Part shown: one piece after another, positions 55,290-63,241 of the stretch
Layout: the number at the start of each line of letters is the position of its first letter
Numbering within the stretch: the first letter of the stretch is position 1
NCBI RefSeq assembly: GCF_021650935.1
Contig: NZ_CP091244.1
Span: 2,914,001 to 2,978,000, forward strand
DNA length: 64,000 bases
Reading direction: 5' to 3'
Source: Thiothrix winogradskyi
Lineage (GTDB): Bacteria; Pseudomonadota; Gammaproteobacteria; Thiotrichales; Thiotrichaceae
Made by a program: the position numbers and the translations under genes
The notes under the pieces: model-generated
The model's database searches: none
Told to the model about the DNA's origin: nothing
Seen by the model: only the letters and a program-made list of their open reading frames with translations

Positions 55290-56084
55290 TCAAACCGCTA
55301 TTGGTGCTTTAATCAGCGGATGGTGTGCGTAATCAACTAATTCAAAGTCATCATACGTAAATGCGAACAAATCGGTCACTGCGGGGTTCAACTTCATCTG
55401 CGGCAGTGGGTACGGTTCACGGCTCAATTGTAGCTCCACCTGTTCCAAATGATTGGAATACAAATGTGCATCCCCCAGCGTGTGAATAAATTCACCGGGT
55501 TGCAGCCCAGTGACCTGCGCTACCATCAGCGTCAGCAATGCGTAGGAGGCAATATTGAACGGCACGCCGAGGAAAATATCCGCACTGCGCTGGTACAACT
55601 GACACGACAGCTTGCTTTCCGCCACATAAAACTGGAAAAAAGCGTGGCACGGCGGCAATGCCATATTGTCCACATCCGCCACGTTCCAAGCGCTGACAAT
55701 AATACGGCGCGAATCGGGGTTGTGTTTCAATTGGGCAATGACTTGAGCAATCTGGTCAATATGCCGCCCATCAGGTGTCGGCCAGTTGCGCCACTGATAG
55801 CCATAGACCGGCCCCAGTTCACCGTTTTGATCTGCCCATTCATCCCAAATACTGACACCATTTTCTTTCAAATAACGGATATTGGTGTCGCCTTTCAGAA
55901 ACCACAGCAATTCATGAATGATTGAGCGCAAATGTAACTTCTTGGTGGTGACGAGTGGAAACCCAGCACTCAAATCAAAGCGCATCTGATAACCGAATAC
56001 CGATACTGTACCCGTACCCGTGCGGTCGGCTTTGACGACACCGTGATCACGCACATGGCGCATTAAATCGAGGTATTGCTTCAT
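55290..56084 (-). CDS. thyA: Thymidylate synthase
   Basis: A 264-residue enzyme making dTMP from dUMP with methylene-tetrahydrofolate. Length equals E. coli ThyA. Landmarks are RTGTGTVSVFGYQMRFDL, EWADQNGELGPVYGYQWR, the catalytic Cys in ALPPCHAFFQFYV (about 146) and the RSADIFLGVPFNIASYALL block. Last gene of trpD-trpC-lgt-thyA; its start overlaps the lgt stop by four bases, as in E. coli. Confidence 0.97.
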   Translation of the reverse strand: MKQYLDLMRHVRDHGVVKADRTGTGTVSVFGYQMRFDLSAGFPLVTTKKLHLRSIIHELLWFLKGDTNIRYLKENGVSIWDEWADQNGELGPVYGYQWRNWPTPDGRHIDQIAQVIAQLKHNPDSRRIIVSAWNVADVDNMALPPCHAFFQFYVAESKLSCQLYQRSADIFLGVPFNIASYALLTLMVAQVTGLQPGEFIHTLGDAHLYSNHLEQVELQLSREPYPLPQMKLNPAVTDLFAFTYDDFELVDYAHHPLIKAPIAV

Positions 56085-56866
56085 GCCTTCGCCTTTTTAT
56101 ACGCAAACCACATAAACAACACGCCGAGCAGAATCATCGGCACACTCAACACTTGCCCTTGCGTGACCCAACCCCATGCCACGTAACCAAGCGCCGCATC
56201 CGGTTCACGCACAAACTCCACAATAACCCGCGCAATGCCATAACCGACGAGGAATAAGCCGGAAATTGCCCCCACGGGTGGCGAACGCTTTCTAAACCAA
56301 TTCAGCACGAGGAACAGCACCAAGCCTTCCAAAAACGCCTGATAAAGTTGTGAGGGATGCCGCACGATATTATCCACTTGCGGGAACACCATGCCCCATG
56401 GCACATCCGTCGCCCTGCCCCACAATTCGCCGTTGATGAAATTACCGATACGCCCCACCCCTAAACCGATCGGTACAAGTGGTGCAACAAAATCACTGAC
56501 CTGAAAGAAATTCAGTTTCCAACGCCGTGCCAGCAAGAACATCGCCAGAATCACCCCCAGCAAACCGCCGTGGAAACTCATGCCGCCATCCCAAATCTGA
56601 AACAAAGACACTGGGTCAGACAAAAAGCCTTTCAGGTTATAAAACAGCATGTAGCCAATGCGCCCACCGGCAACCACACCAATCGCGCCCCAGAACATCA
56701 TGTCATCTACCCGATCCGGGTTCATGACACTGTTTGGCTCTTTGGAACGCATCTTGCCAATAATCAGAAAACCGAGGAAACCAATCACATACATCAGCCC
56801 GTACCAATGCACTTGCAAAGGGCCAAGTGCTATCGCCACGGGGTCAAATTGAGGGTGTACCAACAT
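56081..56866 (-). CDS. lgt: Prolipoprotein diacylglyceryl transferase
   Basis: A 261-residue inner-membrane enzyme that adds diacylglycerol to the lipobox Cys, the first step for the lipoproteins in this window. Signature GVGRIGNFINGELWGRATDVPWGMVFP (about 135-160), DGGMSFHGGLLG earlier, and about seven helices. It follows trpC after 20 bases and overlaps thyA, so it is in one operon with them. Confidence 0.96.
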   Translation of the reverse strand: MLVHPQFDPVAIALGPLQVHWYGLMYVIGFLGFLIIGKMRSKEPNSVMNPDRVDDMMFWGAIGVVAGGRIGYMLFYNLKGFLSDPVSLFQIWDGGMSFHGGLLGVILAMFLLARRWKLNFFQVSDFVAPLVPIGLGVGRIGNFINGELWGRATDVPWGMVFPQVDNIVRHPSQLYQAFLEGLVLFLVLNWFRKRSPPVGAISGLFLVGYGIARVIVEFVREPDAALGYVAWGWVTQGQVLSVPMILLGVLFMWFAYKKAKA

Positions 56867-56886
56867 GGGTTATCTCTACTTGCTTG

Positions 56887-57681
56887 CTAGAAAAATAGGT
56901 TATGGAGTGCAGTGCCGGGGTCATCTGCCCGCATCAAGGCTTCGCCGACCAAAAAGGCATTAACGCCATGATCACGCATCAGCCTGACATCAGCAGGGGT
57001 GTGAATGCTGCTCTCTGTCACCAGCAACACGTTTTCCGGCACGTCGGGCAACAGATCAATAGTGGTTTGCAGGGAAGTCTCGAAGGTACGCAAATTGCGG
57101 TTATTGATGCCGATCAGTGGGGCATTGAGACGCAAGGCACGCCCAAGTTCATCCTTGTCATGCACTTCAATCAGCGCATCCATGCCCAGTTCCGTTGCCA
57201 GCGCGTACAGATCCGTCATCTGTGCGTCAGCCAATGCCGCCACGATCAGCAGGATGCAATCTGCACCAATAGCACGCGCTTCGTAAACCTGATACCGATC
57301 AACGATGAAGTCTTTACGAATAACGGGCAGTTGGCAGGCGGCACGCGCTGCTTGCAAATAACTTTCGCTGCCCTGAAAGTATTGCGCATCGGTCAGCACC
57401 GACAAACACGCAGCCCCACCACGTTCGTAACTCGCCGCAATCGCAGGCGGATCGAAATCCGCACGAATCAGCCCTTTGCTCGGAGATGCCTTTTTAATTT
57501 CCGCAATCACCGCCGATTCACCTGCTGCCAGACGCTTGCGCATGGCTTGCTCGAAACCACGCACGGATGAGGCACTGGCTGCCTCTTCCTGCAATTGCGC
57601 CAGACTACGCACCGCAGAACGTGCCGCGATTTCTTCCTGCTTGGTGCGCAGGATTTTTTGCAAAATATCAGGAGTACTCAT
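56887..57681 (-). CDS. trpC: Indole-3-glycerol phosphate synthase
   Basis: A 264-residue TIM-barrel enzyme of tryptophan synthesis. VIAEIKKASPSKGLIRADFDP (about 57-77) with the catalytic Lys, ACLSVLTD, IRKDFIVDRYQVYEARAIGADCILLIVAAL, LIGINNRNLRTFET and LVTESSI are all present. Monofunctional, without a TrpF fusion. Its start overlaps the trpD stop (TGATG). Confidence 0.97.
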   Translation of the reverse strand: MSTPDILQKILRTKQEEIAARSAVRSLAQLQEEAASASSVRGFEQAMRKRLAAGESAVIAEIKKASPSKGLIRADFDPPAIAASYERGGAACLSVLTDAQYFQGSESYLQAARAACQLPVIRKDFIVDRYQVYEARAIGADCILLIVAALADAQMTDLYALATELGMDALIEVHDKDELGRALRLNAPLIGINNRNLRTFETSLQTTIDLLPDVPENVLLVTESSIHTPADVRLMRDHGVNAFLVGEALMRADDPGTALHNLFF

Positions 57682-58703
57682 CAGGCATCAAAACTGTTGG
57701 TTAGGTCAATCAATTGCTGCAAACGCACGGCGGCTGCACCGGAATCCAGCACTTGCTGGGCTTTGGCAACGCCAGCCGCATGGCTATCCGCCAGCCCTGC
57801 CACGTAAATTGCCGCACCCGCATTCAAGCACACAATGTCACGCGCCGTGCCTTGTTCACCGGCAAACACGCGCTGAATCAGTTGCAAACTGGCTTGCGCC
57901 GTTTCCACTCGCACACTGTCGAGGCTGGACTGCTGCAAACCCACATCTTCGGGTTGGATGGTGTATTCGGTGATCACACCGTCTTTCAACTCTGCGACGA
58001 AGGTCAGCGCGGCGGTGCTGATTTCATCCAAACCGTCAGCGGCGTGTACCACCATGACATGTTTGCTGCCTAAGTTTTTCAACACTTCCGCCATTGGGCG
58101 TACCCAATGTTGATCGAATACGCCCAGCACTTGATTGGGCGCATTCGCCGGATTCGACATCGGCCCCAAGAGGTTAAAAATAGTGCGCACGCCCAACTCG
58201 CGCCGTGGCGCACTCGCATGACCCATTGCACTGTGGTGCTTTTGCGCAAACAAGAAACCCACGCCCAAGGTGTTAATGCACTCAGCCACCTGTTCAGGGG
58301 TAATATTCAAATTCACGCCCGCTGCTTCCAACACATCCGCACTGCCGGACTTGCTGGAAATCGAACGGTTGCCGTGTTTAGCGACTCGCGCTCCCGCTGC
58401 TGCGGCAACAAAGGCACTCGCGGTGGAAATATTGAACGTGCCAGACGAATCCCCACCCGTACCGCAGGTATCCACCAAATGCTCCGGCGACACCTCAACA
58501 CGAGTTGCTAATTCGCGCATCACGCTGGCAGCCGCGCTGATTTCCGTGACGGTTTCACCGCGCATCCGCAAGCCAATCAGAAACCCGCCGATTTGCGCGG
58601 GAGTCGCCTGACCTGTCATGATGGTACGCATCGCATCCGTCATTTCTTCGGTGGAAAATGAGCCGTTTTCAGTGATTTTACGTATAAAGTTTTGCAATTC
58701 CAT
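57681..58703 (-). CDS. trpD: Anthranilate phosphoribosyltransferase
   Basis: A 340-residue enzyme joining anthranilate to PRPP. Motif VDTCGTGGDSSGTFNISTASAFVAAAAGARVAKHGNRS (about 77-114) with the GTGGD phosphate site and KHGN; DGLDE near 222. Not fused to TrpG, and no trpG or trpE lies nearby. First gene of trpD-trpC-lgt-thyA; the 87-base gap to the divergent DUF2892 gene holds the promoters. Confidence 0.96.
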   Translation of the reverse strand: MELQNFIRKITENGSFSTEEMTDAMRTIMTGQATPAQIGGFLIGLRMRGETVTEISAAASVMRELATRVEVSPEHLVDTCGTGGDSSGTFNISTASAFVAAAAGARVAKHGNRSISSKSGSADVLEAAGVNLNITPEQVAECINTLGVGFLFAQKHHSAMGHASAPRRELGVRTIFNLLGPMSNPANAPNQVLGVFDQHWVRPMAEVLKNLGSKHVMVVHAADGLDEISTAALTFVAELKDGVITEYTIQPEDVGLQQSSLDSVRVETAQASLQLIQRVFAGEQGTARDIVCLNAGAAIYVAGLADSHAAGVAKAQQVLDSGAAAVRLQQLIDLTNSFDA

Positions 58704-58790
58704 GAAATCCGCTTAATTCTTGCTAAGATAGATATGGACGAATGCTAACATGATTTGGTCTTTTGTGTTCACTACTGAAAGAGGTGTCTT

Positions 58791-58979
58791 ATGGAAAAGA
58801 ACGTTGGCAGCATGGATAGAAATATCCGCTTCGGTGCAGGCGCTGTCCTGCTGATTTGGGGCTTGGTGTTCAAGGGCGGCTTCCTGTTGATTCTGCTTGG
58901 GATCGCGCTACTCGCCACTGGCTACCTGAACTTTTGCCCAGCCTACAAACTGATTGGCAAGAATACTAACAAAAGCTAA
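58791..58979 (+). CDS. Small membrane protein, DUF2892 family
   Basis: A 62-residue protein: MEKNVGSMDRNIRFGAGAVLLIWGLVFKGG, two hydrophobic segments (about 17-28 and 31-44) and FCPAYKLIG with a single Cys. This is the DUF2892 (YgaP membrane-type) pattern, often linked with rhodanese and sulfur genes. Start has GAGGTG ahead. A hairpin follows. Confidence 0.85.
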   Translation: MEKNVGSMDRNIRFGAGAVLLIWGLVFKGGFLLILLGIALLATGYLNFCPAYKLIGKNTNKS

Positions 58980-58995
58980 GCGGATTTCTACTGCG

Positions 58996-59023
58996 CTGGC
59001 TACCGTCATTTGCCGGTAGCCAG
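58996..59023. terminator. Perfect inverted repeat after the DUF2892 gene
   Basis: CTGGCTACCG (58996-59005), 8-base loop, CGGTAGCCAG (59014-59023): ten perfect pairs. No T-run follows, so it is more likely an mRNA-stability or weak terminator element. Confidence 0.45.
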
Positions 59024-59070
59024 TCAGTGTGCGATATTCACTACCATTTTTAGAATGGATAGTTTGCACC

Positions 59071-59754
59071 ATGATCATCAAACCCAGTGAACAGCCCGGT
59101 TCACACGAGCGTCATTTACTCCGCAAAGCCAGCAACCCGCTGTTCCCCAATGCTCCCACATTAGACGATGACAATCTCATCGACGCGCAACGCCTTGACC
59201 ACGAAGCCCTGCAAACCTTCAACACCGAATTCCGCGCTTTGCTGGAAGAAACGACTTCGCTCACTGGCAATGTTGAGAGCGAGGTGATTTTGCAGCTCAA
59301 AGACCGGCTGGATCGGGCGTATGAAAGTGCCTCCAGCGTTGGTGGTGATCTCAGCAAAACCAAAGATGCGATTCGCAAATTGCTGGGCTTTATGATGGCA
59401 AGCGTGCGCCGTGGTGCAGGCGCAGATGAACACGCCCACATGGAACTCGATCAGGAAGAAGCCGCCCGCAATGCACACTTTACCCTGCTGGATGCGCCAT
59501 TGGTGGCGGATTTATTGCACCCCGAATCCCCGATTCACCCCGATGAACTCGTTCCCACCCTGCTGTCCGCCGACAAGGATGAGCTGCAATTAGCCCTGCA
59601 AATGTTCGACGAAGTACAACTGCTGGCAATTTTAAGCCAAGGTGCGGCACTGCTGGAACAGTTACAGGGCGAAGGCGTGAATGTCAGTATTCCACAGGAA
59701 AAACTGGCGTTTATGCAGGGTTATGCGGAATTCGCGGGCGGCTTATCGACTTAA
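59071..59754 (+). CDS. Conserved-looking protein of unknown function
   Basis: A 227-residue cytoplasmic protein with no signal peptide and no membrane helix; largely helical, acidic. It starts with a basic Ser/His/Arg segment, has a coiled-coil-like middle (ESEVILQLKDRLDRAYESASSVGGDLSKTKDAIRKLL, about 70-106), a His/Glu-rich stretch, and a Leu-rich end (LQLALQMFDEVQLLAILSQGAALLEQLQ). I do not recognise it. The start at 59071 is chosen over the longer frame from 59029. Its stop overlaps the convergent miaB by four bases. Confidence 0.65.
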   Translation: MIIKPSEQPGSHERHLLRKASNPLFPNAPTLDDDNLIDAQRLDHEALQTFNTEFRALLEETTSLTGNVESEVILQLKDRLDRAYESASSVGGDLSKTKDAIRKLLGFMMASVRRGAGADEHAHMELDQEEAARNAHFTLLDAPLVADLLHPESPIHPDELVPTLLSADKDELQLALQMFDEVQLLAILSQGAALLEQLQGEGVNVSIPQEKLAFMQGYAEFAGGLST

Positions 59755-61115
59755 GCAAGCGCTTCCATCACCATCCGCCCAACCTCGCTTTCCACCGCGA
59801 CGATTTCACCGCGCAGGGAATTGGGTTGGGCTTCGGTAATACGGACATCGACGAACCGACCAATCAAACGTGGATGCCCGTCGAAATTCACCACGCGATT
59901 ATTCTCAGTACGTCCAGCCATTTGCTCATGCTTGCGGGACGGACGTTCCACCAAAACCCGTTGCACCGTCCCCACCATTGCCGCGCTAATCGCGTTGGCT
60001 TGCGCCAGAATGCGGGTCTGCAAGTGTTGCAAGCGGTCTTTTTTCACCGATTGCGGCACATCATCCGGCAAGCTTGCAGCAGGTGTGCCGGGGCGTTGGC
60101 TGTAGATAAAGCTGAAACTCAGGTCGAAATTCATCTCTTCAATCAGCTTCATGGTATCGGCAAAATCCTGCTCGGTTTCACCGGGAAAGCCGATAATGAA
60201 GTCGGATGACAAGCTCAAATCGGGGCGAATCTTGCGCAATTTGCGGATTTTAGCTTTGTACTCAATCGCCATGTGATTGCGCTTCATCGCCATCAAAATC
60301 CGGTCAGAACCGCTTTGCACGGGCAAATGCAAATGGCTGACCAATTCCGGCACATCCGCGTACACCTCAATCAAGCTGTCGTTGAACTCGTTAGGGTGCG
60401 AGGTTGTGTAACGGATACGATCAATCCCATCCACCGCTGCCACCAAGGTGATCAGCATGGCAAGGTCGGCAATCGAACCATCGTGCATTTTGCCGCGATA
60501 CGCATTCACATTTTGCCCCAGCAAATTGACTTCGCGCACGCCTTGCGCCGCGAGTTGCGCCACTTCGGTAATCACGTCATCAAAGGGGCGCGAAATTTCT
60601 TCGCCACGGGTGTAAGGCACCACGCAGAAGGTGCAATATTTGCTACAACCTTCCATCACCGATACAAACGCCGTGGGGCCTTCGGCACGCGGTTCGGGCA
60701 AATTGTCGAACTTTTCGATTTCGGGGAAGGAAATATCCACCACCGCGTGGTGTTCGGTGCGCACTTGGCGAATCATATCCGGCAAACGGTGCAAGGTTTG
60801 CGGGCCAAACACCACATCCACCACCGGTGCGCGTTGCCGCAAGGCTTCGCCTTCTTGGCTGGCAACACAACCACCCACGCCGATCACAATATTAGGATTT
60901 TTATCTTTAAGTTTTTTCCAACGCCCCAACTGCGAGAATACTTTTTCCTGCGCTTTTTCGCGGATCGAACAGGTATTCATCAGTAACACATCCGCTTCCG
61001 CCGGATTGTCGGTGAGTTCCATGCCCTGCGCGTGATGCAGCACGTCCAGCATCTTGGCTGAATCGTATTCGTTCATTTGACATCCGTGGGTTTCGATAAA
61101 AATTTTGCCTGCCAT
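59751..61115 (-). CDS. miaB: tRNA-2-methylthio-N6-dimethylallyladenosine synthase
   Basis: A 454-residue radical-SAM methylthiotransferase that modifies A37 of tRNAs. N-terminal auxiliary cluster Cys at 12 (ETHGCQMNEYDS), in NTCSIREKAQEK and in GVGGCVASQEG; radical SAM CSKYCTFC (about 160-167); C-terminal TRAM region. Length normal for MiaB. Convergent with the unknown gene before it; divergent from the SH3 protein. Confidence 0.97.
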   Translation of the reverse strand: MAGKIFIETHGCQMNEYDSAKMLDVLHHAQGMELTDNPAEADVLLMNTCSIREKAQEKVFSQLGRWKKLKDKNPNIVIGVGGCVASQEGEALRQRAPVVDVVFGPQTLHRLPDMIRQVRTEHHAVVDISFPEIEKFDNLPEPRAEGPTAFVSVMEGCSKYCTFCVVPYTRGEEISRPFDDVITEVAQLAAQGVREVNLLGQNVNAYRGKMHDGSIADLAMLITLVAAVDGIDRIRYTTSHPNEFNDSLIEVYADVPELVSHLHLPVQSGSDRILMAMKRNHMAIEYKAKIRKLRKIRPDLSLSSDFIIGFPGETEQDFADTMKLIEEMNFDLSFSFIYSQRPGTPAASLPDDVPQSVKKDRLQHLQTRILAQANAISAAMVGTVQRVLVERPSRKHEQMAGRTENNRVVNFDGHPRLIGRFVDVRITEAQPNSLRGEIVAVESEVGRMVMEALA

Positions 61116-61268
61116 TGTGTCCGTTCTATCCGTCGTGAAAGCGTGGGGAAACGCGCTATTATCCGCGCTCTACTGAATACAGACAACTTTTCACAAAAAA
61201 CGCGCTAAAATTGTGGGTGTAATGCCCGCGAGGGGCGCTTTAATGAATAGAAATCGTAGGAATACACC

Positions 61269-61976
61269 ATGAAAACAGCTTCATTTTTTTCAGCACTCGC
61301 TTTAGCGTTGGCACTAAGCGTTTCCAGCGTGCAGGCTGCCAGCGATGTATATGTGATCACTGGCGTGACAACAGGCGAATTCTTAAACATGCGAGCCAAT
61401 GCAGGCACGGGTAGCAGCGTTGTCGGTAGAATCCCACACAATGGTCAGGGCATTGTGACCACGGGTGAAGAGAAAAAAGTCGGTAGCACCGTCTGGGCAA
61501 AAATTTACTGGAACGGTGTCGGCGGCTGGGTCAGCAAACGTTACTTATTGCCGGAAGACCAAGCAGCAAACGCACCACCCACGCCAACGCCAGCACCTGC
61601 TGCACCACCTGCGGTTGTTGTACCACCGATCAAAGTTCCGTCTAATGTCACGCCACCGCCAGCCAAGGCCGCCAGCAATAGCTTGGTGTGCAGCGGCACT
61701 GAACCTTTTTGGAGCATTGAAATTACCGATGCCAATTTAAACGTGAATATGATGGATGGCCCTCGCTACAGCGTACCCGTCACGTTCCGCCAAACATCGG
61801 CAAATAACGCCACCATCGCGGTCATTGCCGGAGTCGCTGGTACAAATAATACTCAAGCGTTCATGCAAAAAGTCAGCAGTTGCAGCGACGGCATGTCGGA
61901 TACCAATTATCCGTACAGCGTTACAGCGGTGTTGAATAACCAGCGAGTCGTGTCAGGGTGCTGCCAAGTGCGGTAA
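61269..61976 (+). CDS. Exported SH3b protein with COG3650-like C-terminal domain
   Basis: A 235-residue periplasmic protein: signal peptide (about 1-23, VQA), bacterial SH3 domain (about 28-95; EFLNMRANAGTGSSVVGRIPHNGQGI, WAKIYWNGVGGWVSKRYLL), a long Pro/Ala linker (about 100-140), and a C-terminal domain opening with SLVCSGTEPFWSIEITDANLNV as in COG3650 lipoprotein-like proteins. Four or more Cys in the C-terminal part. Probably binds the cell wall; function unknown. Start has TAGGAA ahead. Confidence 0.8.
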   Translation: MKTASFFSALALALALSVSSVQAASDVYVITGVTTGEFLNMRANAGTGSSVVGRIPHNGQGIVTTGEEKKVGSTVWAKIYWNGVGGWVSKRYLLPEDQAANAPPTPTPAPAAPPAVVVPPIKVPSNVTPPPAKAASNSLVCSGTEPFWSIEITDANLNVNMMDGPRYSVPVTFRQTSANNATIAVIAGVAGTNNTQAFMQKVSSCSDGMSDTNYPYSVTAVLNNQRVVSGCCQVR

Positions 61977-62042
61977 CAGCATAGAAAAACAGGGAGATCA
62001 TGGGTACACTCTGCCCTTTTCTCCTCTGTGCAAGGAACCCCC

Positions 62043-63161
62043 ATGTCCCACATGCAGTTCGATCTGCTCACCACCGATGGCAATGCGCGGCGCGGTCGCC
62101 TTACCTTTCCGCGTGGCACGGTAGAAACCCCCGCCTTTATGCCCGTCGGCACGTATGGCACGGTCAAAGCCATGACCCCCGAAGAACTGCAAGGCATTGG
62201 TGCTGAAATTATCCTCGGCAACACCTTCCACCTAATGCTGCGCCCTGGCACAGAAATTGTGCAATTGCACGGCGATTTGCACGGTTTTATGCACTGGGAA
62301 AAACCGATTCTCACCGATTCCGGCGGTTTCCAAGTATTCTCACTGGCAGAAATGCGCAAGATTTCCGAAGAGGGTGTGCGCTTCCAATCCCCCGTGAATG
62401 GCGCAAAAGTGCTGATGACCCCGGAATCGTCGATGCAAGTGCAGCGTGAACTCGGCTCGGACATCGTAATGATTTTCGACGAATGCACCCCCTTCCCCGC
62501 CACACCCGACGAAGCCCGCCATTCGATGGAGCTTTCCTTGCGCTGGGCAAAACGCAGCAAAGACGCACACGAGGGCAATCCCTCCGCCCTGTTTGGCATT
62601 GTGCAAGGCGGCATGTACGAAGATTTGCGCAAAATTTCCGCCCATGGCTTGCTCGACATCGGTTTCGACGGCTATGCAATCGGTGGTTTGTCGGTCGGTG
62701 AACCCAAAGACGAACGCGACAAAGTGCTGGAATGCACCCTGCCCGAACTCCCCACTGACCGCCCGCGTTACCTCATGGGTGTCGGCAAACCCGAAGACAT
62801 TGTGGAAGGTGTTCGGCGCGGGGTGGATATGTTCGATTGCGTCATCCCCACCCGCAATGCGCGTAACGGCTTTCTGTTTACCCGCTACGGCACGTTGAAA
62901 ATCCGCAACAGCCAATACCAGCACGATACCCGCCCGATTGACGAGCAGTGTGGCTGTTACACCTGCCAGCATTATTCCCGTGCCTACCTGCGCCATTTGG
63001 ACAAATGCACCGAAATTTTAGGTGCGCGGCTGAACACCATCCACAACCTGTATTACTACCAAGAATTGATGCGCGGTATCCGTGACGCGATTGCAGCGGG
63101 AACGTTTGAAACCTTCGTGCGCGATTTTTACGCCTTACGCACCAAGGCTGAGGATAGCTGA
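62043..63161 (+). CDS. tgt: Queuine tRNA-ribosyltransferase
   Basis: A 372-residue enzyme exchanging guanine-34 of tRNA-Asp, Asn, His and Tyr for preQ1. GRLTFPRGTVETPAFMPVGTYGTVKAM, LTDSGGFQVFSL (catalytic Asp), DCVIPTRNARNG, and the zinc site in DEQCGCYTCQHYSRAYLRHL. Length matches E. coli Tgt (375). The start at 62043 (AAGGAA ahead) is preferred over the frame extending to 62028. Confidence 0.97.
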   Translation: MSHMQFDLLTTDGNARRGRLTFPRGTVETPAFMPVGTYGTVKAMTPEELQGIGAEIILGNTFHLMLRPGTEIVQLHGDLHGFMHWEKPILTDSGGFQVFSLAEMRKISEEGVRFQSPVNGAKVLMTPESSMQVQRELGSDIVMIFDECTPFPATPDEARHSMELSLRWAKRSKDAHEGNPSALFGIVQGGMYEDLRKISAHGLLDIGFDGYAIGGLSVGEPKDERDKVLECTLPELPTDRPRYLMGVGKPEDIVEGVRRGVDMFDCVIPTRNARNGFLFTRYGTLKIRNSQYQHDTRPIDEQCGCYTCQHYSRAYLRHLDKCTEILGARLNTIHNLYYYQELMRGIRDAIAAGTFETFVRDFYALRTKAEDS

Positions 63162-63241
63162 CTACCACAACAGGGTTATTGGCATCCCGACCGCCTACCC
63201 CGATAATCTTGACATATTCCCTAGGATAATCGGTACAACCC

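Noticed and set aside
60273..60986. 237-residue plus-strand frame inside miaB
   Set aside because: Antisense of the radical-SAM region; His/Arg/Phe-rich composition and miaB is intact on the other strand.
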